Below, one piece after another: positions 33,754-42,922 of a DNA stretch of 64,000 nt (position 1 is the first letter of the stretch; each line of letters opens with the position of its first letter). A program made the position numbers and the translations under genes. The notes below the pieces were generated by a model that was not told the DNA's origin, did not search any database, and saw nothing but the letters and a program-made list of their open reading frames with translations. The stretch lies in assembly GCA_963933055.1 (NCBI GenBank), contig CAWVSY010000003.1, forward strand, positions 1-64,000, written 5' to 3'. This DNA is from Oleispira sp963933055. GTDB taxonomy: Bacteria; Pseudomonadota; Gammaproteobacteria; Pseudomonadales; Oceanobacteraceae.

Positions 33754-35517
33754 TTAAGCCTTTGCTGATTTAACTGAACTCATTTTCTGAGCAACGGAAA
33801 CTGTAAATATTCCTTGAGTATCAATTTGCATTTCCAGCTTATGCAAGCCAACATGCGCAACAAGTGCATCCATTTCAGCTTGAATTCGAGGCCTCATCTG
33901 CCAAGGTTCGCCACTGTGTTTATCTAATACCGCGCCAATGAACTCTAATTGAGGATGCCAAGGCTGATTGGTATAAATCAAATAGCCATTATCTTTCAGT
34001 TGATTAGCAGCACCGGCTAATGCAACCAACGCCTTACTATTATCCGATTCCAGCTCTAATAGCCCAGAAATAACAATGACATCAAACTGCTTCTCAACCT
34101 GATAGCTTTGTTCAACAAAAGCATCTTCTTGAACGTATAAAAATGTTACTGCTTCACTCTCATTAAGCCCTTTATTTTGAGCATAGCTTTGCGACTGAGT
34201 CAGGTTATGCTGAACATAATCACGTAATTCAATGGTCACTGGTAATGAATGATTCGTTTGCACTCTAGTAGCAAAATCAATCATATAACGACCATTACCA
34301 CAGGCTATATCCAATACTTTTAATTCCGCTTCTCGAGTTGCAGCCTCTGCACTGTATTTATCTAATAACTGATCAAGAAATTCTTTACGCTGGCGAATAC
34401 CAACCCAGCCAGGACTGCTCAAATAGGTTTGATCAATCAGCTTACCAATCGCGCCCGTTCCTTGTGGAGTATTTTCATAAACATGATCTAACGACGAACC
34501 CGAATCAAAGCCGTGCTGCTGAGATATTTTTATACCTTTACTTAGCGGACCAATGTATTTAAATACTAAACGAGTAAACCAATAATCAAGACGTGGCCCT
34601 AAAAACTTTAAAGCATCCTGCTGATCACGACTGTAACCCTGTTTATCTTGATCTAAATAATCTGGCTGCTGAATTGGTTTTTCGAAGGCACGCTGTACAA
34701 AATCTAAACTGCGCTCAAATGCTAGGTTTCTATGATCTTCATGGAAAATAGCGTGGAAAAAATCAGGATAATACTGCCATTCCTTCCAGCCAGAATTTAA
34801 TTTCAAATAGAAATCACGCTGAGGTTTGTTTTTAACAACCCAATCGTTTCCTGCACACAACATCAACGTTGGTACTGTTATGGCGCCGGCATCCGCTAAT
34901 AAACGCGTACCAGTATCGTACGTATCAATTAATAAATCTGTCGCAATGCCTTTAGAAATCAGAGGATCTTCATTAAAAATTTTCTGCTGTGCTCGATCAT
35001 GAGTAAGCACTTTTGATTTTACATAGCTCGTTACTCGATTCATAACACCCAGCTTTCTAGCAAGGCGCAATAGTGGAATAGCAAACGGCATGTACAATTT
35101 AATACGGAAAGCGGGTGCAGCCAGCACTAAGGCCCTAATATTTGGAGCATAATCATGAACCCAGCCCGATGCAACTAAGGCACCCAAGCTATTTCCCACA
35201 ACCGCTAAGTTTTCAGTCTTTAGACGGTGCTTGTTTGCTAAATGCTCAATGAATAAGTTGGCATCTCGAATAAGCACAGAAAAACTTTCTGCCGCATCTC
35301 TTTCTCCTTCAGATTCGCCATTACCACGAGCATCCCAAGCAAAAACGTTATAGCCCTTATCGCTAAAAAATTCGGCCAGCTCAGCCTGTCTACCGGAGTG
35401 TTCATGGCCACGATGAAATAATACGACCCAGTTGTCTGTCTTTTTCTTAGACGGCCAATTTCTATAAACTAATTTACAACCATCAAAACTGTTGAAATAT
35501 TCTAATTCAGGTAACAT
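33754..35517 (-). CDS. ynbC: Alpha/beta hydrolase-methyltransferase fusion (YnbC-like)
   Basis: 587-residue fusion. The N-terminal monoacylglycerol-lipase/serine-aminopeptidase type hydrolase (about 1-275) has GNSLGA with Ser110 and the core AWDARGNGESEG. The C-terminal class I methyltransferase (about 380-575) has the SAM motif VLDIACGNGR. Domain order and length match E. coli YnbC. A cytosolic enzyme that removes an acyl group and methylates a lipid or head group would fit the neighbouring lipid genes, but its substrate is unknown. The gene lies 28 bp after the CDP-alcohol transferase and 7 bp before the patatin-like gene. Confidence 0.88.
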   Translation of the reverse strand: MLPELEYFNSFDGCKLVYRNWPSKKKTDNWVVLFHRGHEHSGRQAELAEFFSDKGYNVFAWDARGNGESEGERDAAESFSVLIRDANLFIEHLANKHRLKTENLAVVGNSLGALVASGWVHDYAPNIRALVLAAPAFRIKLYMPFAIPLLRLARKLGVMNRVTSYVKSKVLTHDRAQQKIFNEDPLISKGIATDLLIDTYDTGTRLLADAGAITVPTLMLCAGNDWVVKNKPQRDFYLKLNSGWKEWQYYPDFFHAIFHEDHRNLAFERSLDFVQRAFEKPIQQPDYLDQDKQGYSRDQQDALKFLGPRLDYWFTRLVFKYIGPLSKGIKISQQHGFDSGSSLDHVYENTPQGTGAIGKLIDQTYLSSPGWVGIRQRKEFLDQLLDKYSAEAATREAELKVLDIACGNGRYMIDFATRVQTNHSLPVTIELRDYVQHNLTQSQSYAQNKGLNESEAVTFLYVQEDAFVEQSYQVEKQFDVIVISGLLELESDNSKALVALAGAANQLKDNGYLIYTNQPWHPQLEFIGAVLDKHSGEPWQMRPRIQAEMDALVAHVGLHKLEMQIDTQGIFTVSVAQKMSSVKSAKA

Positions 35518-35545
35518 TTTTAACCTCGTTCATCCGTTGAAATTC

Positions 35546-36178
35546 CTAAAAACACGATCGCTTGCTTGTTTTTAAACTGCCCGTCACTCGGTTAAAGCAA
35601 GTAACTAATAATAAAAGATGACCAATAATAAAAAACCAAAAGCTCAGTTCTAAACTATCTATACCCATACCAATTAGTATTGCGAAAACAGATAGAAATA
35701 CTGCTCGATCACTTTTCCCTAATGGCCCAGAGTTTTGGCGTTCACCCCTTATTATCTGGCCCATTAACGCTATAAATTCAGATAACCAGGTAAGCAATAA
35801 TAAGGATACCAACCAATAAGCGTCAAAACCCGTCACAGCAGAAAATGCAAGTAACAAGGCAGCATCCGCTAACAGATCGGTGATTTCATTCAGCATAAAA
35901 CCTAAATCAGTTTGCTGGTTATACTGCCTTGCTAACATACCATCAATTGCATTACCTGCCATTCGAATCAACATAAAAACAGGCAGCGCAAACCAAATCA
36001 TCAAACTCGGAATAAAGTACAGCATTCCTGCCATAACGAGGCTGCTAATAAAGACCCCTAAGGTCACTTGATTCGCAGACACATTAGCCCGATACAATTT
36101 CAACATAATAGGATTGAGCAAATTTTGAAAACGTGATTTTAGCTGATAGACACTTAACAATTTGATGATTCCAACCAT
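35546..36178 (-). CDS. ynbA: CDP-alcohol phosphatidyltransferase (YnbA-like)
   Basis: Integral membrane enzyme of 210 residues with about six membrane segments, expected to transfer a phosphatidyl group from CDP-diacylglycerol to an alcohol. The family motif D-x2-DG-x2-AR-x8-G-x3-D-x3-D appears with two changes: Asn76 for the first Asp and Asn97 for the third (NAIDGMLAR ... LGFMLNEITD). Asp79 and Asp101 remain. The altered motif resembles E. coli YnbA as I recall it, so it may be a subfamily trait, implying unusual metal or substrate use. It is first in the minus-strand run ynbA-ynbC-patatin-SDR. Confidence 0.87.
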   Translation of the reverse strand: MVGIIKLLSVYQLKSRFQNLLNPIMLKLYRANVSANQVTLGVFISSLVMAGMLYFIPSLMIWFALPVFMLIRMAGNAIDGMLARQYNQQTDLGFMLNEITDLLADAALLLAFSAVTGFDAYWLVSLLLLTWLSEFIALMGQIIRGERQNSGPLGKSDRAVFLSVFAILIGMGIDSLELSFWFFIIGHLLLLVTCFNRVTGSLKTSKRSCF

Positions 36179-36237
36179 TTAAAATAATAAAAAGTTAATA
36201 CTAATAATATTAACTTAAGCAAGAGAATTTAAGCACC

Positions 36238-37581
36238 TTAAACAATACCTTGTGCCAACATCGCATCGGCCACTTTTACAAAGCCGGCAATATTAGCGCC
36301 ATCAATATAGTTAATGCTTCCATCTTCACGCGTACCGTACTTTAAGCACGCCTTATGAATGCCTTTCATGATTTCTAATAAGCGAGCATCTACTTCATCG
36401 CGAGTCCAAGAAAGACGCATTGCATTCTGGCTCATTTCCAAGCCAGAAGTTGCGACACCACCCGCATTACAGGCTTTACCTGGGGCGAACAAAATACCAT
36501 TATTTTCAAACACAGCAATGGCAGCAGCAGTACATGGCATATTCGCGCCTTCAGCAACACACTGCACACCGTTTTGTACCAATAGCTGGGCATCATCAAC
36601 ATTGAGCTCGTTTTGAGTCGCACACGGCAACGCAACATCCATTTTTAAGTGCCAAGGTGTTCGTCTTGAAAAATACTCTAAACCAAGTTCTTTTGCATAA
36701 TCTTCAATGCGTCCAAGCTCTTCATTTTTAATACGCATTAAGATCGACAGTTTTTCAGTCGTAAATCCTTCTGCATCGTAAACCGACCCAGAAGAATCTG
36801 ATACAGAAACAACATGCGCTCCTAGTTGCATCGCTTTTTCTACCGCATGCTGAGCTACATTACCTGAACCCGATATACCAACACGGAGGCCCTCAATAGA
36901 ACAGCCAGATTTAAGTAACATTTCTTGTGCAAAATACACAATGCCAAAACCCGTTGCTTCTGGTCTTATTAAAGAACCACCAAAGCTCAGCCCTTTTCCT
37001 GTAAAGACACAGTCGAAACGATTAGTGATTTTCTTCAACATGCCCGTCATATAGCCAATCTCTCGAGAACCAACACCAATATCTCCTGCGGGGACATCTG
37101 TATCTGAACCTATGTGGCGATATAGCTCAGTCATAAAGGCCTGACAAAAACGCATCACCTCGCCTTGGCTTTTGCCTTTAGGATTAAAGTCAGAGCCTCC
37201 TTTACCAGACCCCATTGGCAGCGTAGTTAAAGAATTTTTAAACGTTTGCTCAAACGCTAAAAATTTAAGGACTGATTGATCAACAGAAGGGTGAAAACGA
37301 AGCCCTCCTTTATACGGCCCAATTGCGGAGTTATGTTGTACGCGATAGCCACGATTGACTTGCGTATCACCATGATCATCAACCCAGCATACTCGGAATT
37401 GAATAACTCGTTCCGCTTCCACTAAACGTTCCAATAAAGCATTTTCAGCATAATGAGGATTTTTTGAAATAAAAGGCCAAAGACTCTCTATAACCTCAGC
37501 AACCGCTTGCAAATATTCAGGCTGACAAGGGTTTCGCTCAGCGACAACTTCTAAAAACTCTTCGACTGATTTGTAACGCAT
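36238..37581 (-). CDS. gdhA: NADP-specific glutamate dehydrogenase
   Basis: Cytosolic enzyme converting 2-oxoglutarate and ammonia to glutamate with NADPH. At 447 residues it has the usual hexameric GdhA length. Active-site segments NSAIGPYKGGLRFHPSV and MGSGKGGSDFNPKG are intact and the Rossmann motif reads ISGSGNVAQHA. ERNPCQPEYLQAV at the N-terminus is typical of the NADP form. It is a single gene with a 295 bp upstream region in which I see no further gene. Confidence 0.95.
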   Translation of the reverse strand: MRYKSVEEFLEVVAERNPCQPEYLQAVAEVIESLWPFISKNPHYAENALLERLVEAERVIQFRVCWVDDHGDTQVNRGYRVQHNSAIGPYKGGLRFHPSVDQSVLKFLAFEQTFKNSLTTLPMGSGKGGSDFNPKGKSQGEVMRFCQAFMTELYRHIGSDTDVPAGDIGVGSREIGYMTGMLKKITNRFDCVFTGKGLSFGGSLIRPEATGFGIVYFAQEMLLKSGCSIEGLRVGISGSGNVAQHAVEKAMQLGAHVVSVSDSSGSVYDAEGFTTEKLSILMRIKNEELGRIEDYAKELGLEYFSRRTPWHLKMDVALPCATQNELNVDDAQLLVQNGVQCVAEGANMPCTAAAIAVFENNGILFAPGKACNAGGVATSGLEMSQNAMRLSWTRDEVDARLLEIMKGIHKACLKYGTREDGSINYIDGANIAGFVKVADAMLAQGIV

Positions 37582-37876
37582 AAAATATCACCTGTTAAGC
37601 ATAAAATGATCTAACTGTTTATTAATTAACAATTTTATCATGAAAGACAGGCTAAAATAACAACTTCATAATGCTTAATGATTATCCAAGTTTTAATATG
37701 CGAAAATCGCTCTAACATAAAGACTGATGAAGAAGAGAGCACGAGTGAACACAATACGTTTTATCTATTTTTAGTCGAACAGTTCATAAAACTATTCATT
37801 ACTATGGATATTGAAAAGCAAGCGTCTACAATTTCCTATAGTATGCCGCCGATAAACTGGCTAATAGGAAGCTAAG

Positions 37877-40384
37877 ATGCATCGTTCTAAACACCTTATC
37901 ACAACAATACTGACCCTATTGTTGAGTATTTCTGCACACGCTTCAGTATCCCCTGATGGCATTTGGTCTGATTTATCAAATCGAAACATAGTACCCAAGG
38001 CGTATGATTACCGCTCTATTAGCGCCCGTTCAGAAGAGCTGGTGAATCAACTAAAAAATGCCCCCTTAGAAGGCTATGGCGAAACAGGTTTAGAATTTTT
38101 TCTTCCACTTCCTAATGGCGAATTTGAAAGAGTCAGTGTTTTTGAATCTCCAATAATGACCCCGGAGCTTGCTGCAAAATTGCCAGAGTTAAAAACCTAT
38201 AAGGTTTTCGGCTTGGATAACCCTCAAATATCAGGGCGATTAGATGCTAGCCCACAAGGTTTTCATGGGTTCTTAAATACCGAACATGGCGCTATTTATA
38301 TCGAGCCAGAATCAAGCTATCAACCAAACGCTTCAAGTGAATCATACCGCAGCTTCAATAAATCAAATTTTCCAGCAGCTGAACATGCACATAAATGCAC
38401 GGTTGTCGGTCACGATCATAATAGTGCTAACCCTCTGCAATCATTGAGCAAAAGGCTTTCAGATAGCTCCGCAATGAGAAGTGCAGGTTCAACGATTAGA
38501 ACCTACCGCTTAGCTTTAGCCGCTACCGCAGAATACACGGCAGCAGTAAGCGCTGGCACCACAACGACGGCCAAAGGGCAAGCTGCCATTGTAACGGCCA
38601 TTAATCGCATCAACGAAATTTATGAAAAAGAAGTTTCGATAAGATTTCAGCTAATTGATAACAGCAATATCGTATTTACGGATGCCGATACCGACGGTTA
38701 TACAAATGATAATGGTTTTACTTTGTTGTCGGAAAACCAAACCAAATTAGATGCAGTTTTAGGCTCTGCTGCTTATGACATAGGCCACGTATTCAGCACA
38801 GGCGGCGGCGGTGTGGCTTCTTTAGCATCGGTCTGTGACACCCCCCGTAAAGCACGCGGGGTTACTGGCTTGCCTAACCCCGTTGGTGATCCTTTTGTCG
38901 TTGACTATGTGGCGCATGAAATGGGCCACCAACTTGGTGCACCCCATACCTTCAATGCCGGAGGTAATTCATCAAATTCATGTGATGATTCAAATCGATC
39001 AAATCATACTAGCACTGCAGGTGGTACCCCACTATCTGACTCGGCCTATGAACCTGGCAGTGGTTCTACCATTATGGCGTATGCAGGCATCTGCTATCCT
39101 CAAAACATCCAAACTCGCTCTGATCCCTATTTTCATGCGCGTAGCCTAGAACAAATTCGTGAATTTGTTGAAAATGAAGTTCCTTTCCCAAATACCCAAG
39201 GAGGGTCTTGCGGTATAAATGCACCGACAGGGAATACACCTCCTTCAGCAGAGGCTGGCGATAATTATACAATTCCTGCCAATACACCGTTTGCATTAAC
39301 AGGTAATGGTGATGATATTGATGCCGCTGATGTGGCTTCGCTTAACTATACTTGGGAGCAATTTGACCTAGGTTCAAAAACGGTTAACCCTACCGAAATG
39401 CATACCGATTCTGATACACGACCTATCATTCGTTCACGCCAAGGAACCGGCTCTCCTACTCGTTATATCCCAGCATTAGACGCGATATTAGAAAACAACT
39501 TAACCAAGCATACTGGCGAACGCTTACCGACCACCGATCGAGATATGAAATTTCGTTTAACCGTACGCTCAGGTACAACGGGTTTTAATCAAGACGATAT
39601 GACAATAACCGTCGACAAAGATGCAGGCCCACTGATTGTTAATAAGCCTAACGCTGGAAGTGTATTTACAGGAACACAACGCATCAATGTCGCTTGGGAT
39701 GTCGCGAATACTCAAAATGCGCCCGTGAGTTGTTCACACATGAACATTCAACTCTCAACAGACGGAGGCCAAAGCTTTTCGACAACCCTCATCGAATCAA
39801 CCGCGAATGATGGAGCTAAAACGATAGAACTGCCCAATATTTCAACCAACCAAGGACGCATTAAAGTTCAGTGTGTTGATAATATTTTCTTCAATGTATC
39901 ACCGGGTGATTTTACAATTGAAACCACAAGTGTATTCAATATCTCTGCTTCCTCTACCGATAAAGCTGAAGGAAATTCTGGAAGTACTCCTTACCAATTC
40001 ACCGTTACTCGTACAGAAAAAACGTCTGACATTTCTAGCGTTTTTTATACCGTCGCTGGCGCTGGTAATAATCCCGCAGACAAGACAGATTTTGTTAATG
40101 ATATTTTTCAAAGCGGAACCATCACCTTTAATCCTGGCGAGCTAAGAAAAACCATAACCATTAATGTTGCTGGCGATACCAATGTTGAAGAGGATGAAAA
40201 CTTTATAGTAATACTATCAAGTCCTACAGGAGCATTAATCAATACAGCCATAGCGACTTATACAATTATCGATGATGATACTGTCGTTAAACCTGAATCA
40301 AGTGGTGGCGGTGGTGGTGGCGCATCTGGAAAATTTATATTTATTCTTCTACTGCCTCTACTCTTATTAAGACGCCGATATTGA
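37877..40384 (+). CDS. Secreted reprolysin-type metalloprotease with GlyGly-CTERM tail
   Basis: 835-residue secreted zinc protease. A signal peptide ends near SAHA. After a propeptide region (to about 195), an M12B-like catalytic domain carries HEMGHQLGAPH (His347, HExxHxxGxxH) and the Met-turn STIMAYAG. Ig/fibronectin-like segments follow and a Calx-beta domain occupies about 684-801. The tail SSGGGGGGASG plus a hydrophobic stretch and RRR is a GlyGly-CTERM signal, processed by rhombosortase and linked to type II secretion. No rhombosortase is in the window. The gene starts with ATG after GGAAGCTAAG. It stands alone in its strand context. Confidence 0.88.
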   Translation: MHRSKHLITTILTLLLSISAHASVSPDGIWSDLSNRNIVPKAYDYRSISARSEELVNQLKNAPLEGYGETGLEFFLPLPNGEFERVSVFESPIMTPELAAKLPELKTYKVFGLDNPQISGRLDASPQGFHGFLNTEHGAIYIEPESSYQPNASSESYRSFNKSNFPAAEHAHKCTVVGHDHNSANPLQSLSKRLSDSSAMRSAGSTIRTYRLALAATAEYTAAVSAGTTTTAKGQAAIVTAINRINEIYEKEVSIRFQLIDNSNIVFTDADTDGYTNDNGFTLLSENQTKLDAVLGSAAYDIGHVFSTGGGGVASLASVCDTPRKARGVTGLPNPVGDPFVVDYVAHEMGHQLGAPHTFNAGGNSSNSCDDSNRSNHTSTAGGTPLSDSAYEPGSGSTIMAYAGICYPQNIQTRSDPYFHARSLEQIREFVENEVPFPNTQGGSCGINAPTGNTPPSAEAGDNYTIPANTPFALTGNGDDIDAADVASLNYTWEQFDLGSKTVNPTEMHTDSDTRPIIRSRQGTGSPTRYIPALDAILENNLTKHTGERLPTTDRDMKFRLTVRSGTTGFNQDDMTITVDKDAGPLIVNKPNAGSVFTGTQRINVAWDVANTQNAPVSCSHMNIQLSTDGGQSFSTTLIESTANDGAKTIELPNISTNQGRIKVQCVDNIFFNVSPGDFTIETTSVFNISASSTDKAEGNSGSTPYQFTVTRTEKTSDISSVFYTVAGAGNNPADKTDFVNDIFQSGTITFNPGELRKTITINVAGDTNVEEDENFIVILSSPTGALINTAIATYTIIDDDTVVKPESSGGGGGGASGKFIFILLLPLLLLRRRY

Positions 40385-40428
40385 GAAGTAGATAGTCATA
40401 GTAACTAAAAATAAAATATTTAATCATT

Positions 40429-40833
40429 TTAATTTTCTATAATGATACTATTGTATTTTTTAGCATAATCGATGAACTTCAACTGCAGCTCTAAATGCCT
40501 CGAATTATGAACTATATCTCCCATAGACGGCGCTAGCTTTAGCTTATACTTCTTTTGGATTAATACTAAAGAATCACTGCTCACCCCAGGGACCTTGGGC
40601 CCAATTCTAGTACGATACGCCCACAGCCTAGTATCACCTTGCTTGATTGCTTTTAAAGCATCGACAGCAGGGTCTGCTTTTTCAACCCATAACAAGTCAG
40701 AATAAACCTCAATAGGGTCATAAGCACTTAATGCTTGTTTCTGTTCAACTTTTTCTTCGCTAGCCGTTGTGGCGGTATTGGTACAAGCGCTGACAGATAG
40801 TACTAAAAATATAAACGTTAATTGTTTTTTCAT
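40429..40833 (-). CDS. Small lipoprotein, unknown function
   Basis: 134 residues with a lipoprotein signal (LVLSVSAC, acylated Cys near residue 17) and a short Thr/Glu-rich linker. The remainder is mixed and ends VHNSRHLELQLKFIDYAKKY. No domain recognised. It is an outer-membrane lipoprotein by signal type, convergent with the protease gene and divergent from another lipoprotein gene 266 bp away. Confidence 0.75.
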   Translation of the reverse strand: MKKQLTFIFLVLSVSACTNTATTASEEKVEQKQALSAYDPIEVYSDLLWVEKADPAVDALKAIKQGDTRLWAYRTRIGPKVPGVSSDSLVLIQKKYKLKLAPSMGDIVHNSRHLELQLKFIDYAKKYNSIIIEN

Positions 40834-41087
40834 AAGAGCCTACGGCTTATTAATTTTAATACAATTTTGTCACACTATGTTTCTTAAACATACTTTAAAT
40901 TTCTCTTTAAACATATGTGAAATAAAAACCGTCAAATTTCTTACTCAGATACTTCCAAAAAATTTTAAACACACTAAAAATTAGAGAGCGTAACAATAGG
41001 AAGACATAATTAAGCATCCTTTTTGAAAACTTGGGTTAGGCTATTGTTTGAACAGTTAATCAAGTAATTCATTCAAGAGAATAGGAA

Positions 41088-41101
41088 ATATATATATATA
41101 T
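41088..41101 (+). repeat. TA dinucleotide repeat between ribosome site and start codon
   Basis: A(TA)6 runs directly into the ATG. AGGAAA at 41083-41088 would be the Shine-Dalgarno, placed about 12 bases before the ATG because of the repeat. Gain or loss of TA units would alter spacing and translation. Confidence 0.7.
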
Positions 41102-41933
41102 GAAAAAGGAAATTTCAATTTCTTTGTTGGCTTTATCTTTAGCTGCTTGTGGTGGTGGCTCTAGTAGCTCAAATAACAACTCAAGTGCTTTAGATCCTAT
41201 GAGTATTTCTTCATACTCTTCTGATGCAGCAACAGATACTTCGCCAGTAGGTACTTGGATTGGAGTTTATTCTGGCATAGCCTTCATTGACAACATTGAA
41301 GATTCAACCTACAAAGGAAGAGAGCTCTTTACAATTAAAGAAGAAGGGGATAATTATATTATCACCTCTTGTGACGATTTTATCGCCACTTCATCCATCA
41401 CTAAAACTGAATTTTTTGATCGTACAATTGTAGACAACAGTTCTTTAGATTCGACTGAGCAATATACTCAAACATTCACATCTAATATTAACTTCACTAG
41501 AACTAGCACAACCACGGAGAGTGTCAATGGCTCAGCTGATTACAAATGGGAACAATCAACTGCTGCCATAAAAATCAATGACTCTACAGATATTAATGAA
41601 AATATTAGTATTACTTCTCAGAATGATGACTTAGCAACTAGTAATTTAGAAATCAATTGCGCAGGCTATAACGTAAGCTCCGAAGGACACTCATCCTTTA
41701 ATATGTCAAATGATGATACGGATATAATTTTACAGAATTTCTCGGCGACAGGAGAGCATATAGTTTACTTCAATAAAGATTCTACAATAGAATTTGACGA
41801 AGAAGCTGCTGATACCGGAGTAGACATTAGCTTAGACGAAACAAACAACACTGTTCAAAATTATTCAGTAACTGCTAATTTAAGCAGCACTAATCACACA
41901 GGAACTTTCAACGTAAGTGTTGATTTTCAGTAA
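41100..41933 (+). CDS. Secreted lipoprotein, unknown function
   Basis: 277 residues with lipobox LAACGGG (Cys near 17) followed by a Gly/Ser/Asn linker. The mature part is rich in Ser, Thr, Asn and Asp and predicted beta-rich, with two lone Cys (TSCDDF, INCAG). No family recognised. Expression may vary through the TA repeat at the start. A strong terminator follows 80 bp after the stop. Confidence 0.78.
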   Translation: MKKEISISLLALSLAACGGGSSSSNNNSSALDPMSISSYSSDAATDTSPVGTWIGVYSGIAFIDNIEDSTYKGRELFTIKEEGDNYIITSCDDFIATSSITKTEFFDRTIVDNSSLDSTEQYTQTFTSNINFTRTSTTTESVNGSADYKWEQSTAAIKINDSTDINENISITSQNDDLATSNLEINCAGYNVSSEGHSSFNMSNDDTDIILQNFSATGEHIVYFNKDSTIEFDEEAADTGVDISLDETNNTVQNYSVTANLSSTNHTGTFNVSVDFQ

Positions 41934-42013
41934 TACATTTTTAAAGCCAGTACACGTTGTGTAGTGCTATTTTAATGCACCTGTAAATAATTAATAAACA
42001 TTTACTCTCACTC

Positions 42014-42043
42014 AAAAAATTCCAGCAAGTGCTGGAATTTTTT
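42014..42043 (+). terminator. Rho-independent terminator of the lipoprotein gene
   Basis: 14-bp perfect stem AAAAAATTCCAGCA/TGCTGGAATTTTTT with a tiny loop and T run, 80 bp after the stop at 41933. Confidence 0.88.
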
Positions 42044-42242
42044 ATCCTTTATCACTACTGTCCAGTAGTTTTCAGTGCGCGGTCATATCCATTAACCGTG
42101 ACGCCTTCGACACTACTTTTTCGGCGTACTTATCGGCTACCGCCTGCATGGCAACCACAAATCAGTCGCAATTTGCGCGTTAACTGCAGAGTTACCGAAA
42201 GTTCCATATGAGTAATTATTATAGCGATTATCTAAGGGCACA

Positions 42243-42269
42243 AAAAAGCCCAGCATTGCTGGGCTTTTT
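42243..42269 (-). terminator. Rho-independent terminator of yceJ-yceI
   Basis: 13-bp stem AAAAAGCCCAGCA/TGCTGGGCTTTTT, read on the minus strand into a T run, 45 bp after the yceI stop. Confidence 0.88.
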
Positions 42270-42313
42270 CATAACAATCAATTTATCGTAATCAATCGTA
42301 TATTAACGATTCT

Positions 42314-42901
42314 TTATTTACGAATACCTTCTAGGTACAGTTCAATTTCAACATGTGTTGATGCTGGGCCTAGGTTGTAAGTAATGCCATAATCAGAAAG
42401 CTTCAATGTTGTTTTACCTTCGAAGCCTGCACGGTAGCCACCCCATGGGTCTTTACCTTCACCAATTTTCTGTACTGGGAAGCTAATGCTTTTCTTAACG
42501 CCGTGTAGCATGAAGGTTCCTGTTACAACGGCATTATTGTCGTCTTTAACTTCAAAACCGGTACTTTTGAAAACGGCTTCTGGGAATTTCTTTACATCAA
42601 GAAAATCAGAGCCTTTAATGTGCTTATCACGTTCAGCATGGTTAGAATCCAAGCTCGCCGTTTCAATCACAATTTCAACTTCCGATTTTTCTGGTGCCGC
42701 TGCATCGTAAGAAAATTCGCCATCAAAAGTATTGAAACGCCCTAATAACCAGCTATAACCTAGGTGCTTAATTTTAAACTGAACAAACGCGTGAGCGCCG
42801 TCGGTATCAATTTTGTAGTCAGCTGCTTGGGCGCCGACTGAAAATAATGACGCCAGTGTTAAAGCCGATGTTGTCACCGCGGTTAATAATAGTTTTTTCA
42901 T
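42314..42901 (-). CDS. yceI: YceI-family periplasmic protein
   Basis: Periplasmic lipocalin-like protein that binds polyisoprenoids. 195 residues with signal peptide ending GAQA-ADYK and YceI landmarks DTDGAHAFVQFKIKHLGYSW and AFKSTGFEV-type strand. It ends in a beta strand HVEIELYLEGIRK. It is paired 21 bp after a cytochrome b561 gene, the standard yceJ-yceI arrangement, and followed by its own terminator. Confidence 0.94.
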   Translation of the reverse strand: MKKLLLTAVTTSALTLASLFSVGAQAADYKIDTDGAHAFVQFKIKHLGYSWLLGRFNTFDGEFSYDAAAPEKSEVEIVIETASLDSNHAERDKHIKGSDFLDVKKFPEAVFKSTGFEVKDDNNAVVTGTFMLHGVKKSISFPVQKIGEGKDPWGGYRAGFEGKTTLKLSDYGITYNLGPASTHVEIELYLEGIRK

Positions 42902-42922
42902 ACATCCTCCTAAGGATAGGTT

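Larger units (their letters stand above)
41934..42313. other. Intergenic region with two terminators and a possible gene remnant
   Basis: 380 bp. Two opposed terminators (42014-42043 and 42243-42269) flank about 200 bp. On the minus strand within it, a short frame starting ATGGAACTTTCG (near 42207) closes after about 25 codons, and another open stretch ends AVADKYAEKVVSKASRLMDM then TAH-stop near 42073. They may be pieces of one disrupted gene, but I recognise no family. Confidence 0.35.

Noticed and set aside
37678..37875. Plus-strand open frame of 65 codons before the metalloprotease
   Set aside because: No ribosome site, no recognisable domain, atypical composition, and it occupies the promoter region of the protease and gdhA.
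40769..40984. Plus-strand open frame of 71 codons upstream of the second lipoprotein
   Set aside because: It overlaps the signal-peptide end of the minus-strand lipoprotein gene and has no signal of coding use.
42029..42211. Plus-strand open frame of 60 codons after the lipoprotein gene
   Set aside because: It begins within the terminator stem of the preceding gene and has no ribosome site; the minus strand gives the better (though weak) gene-remnant reading.
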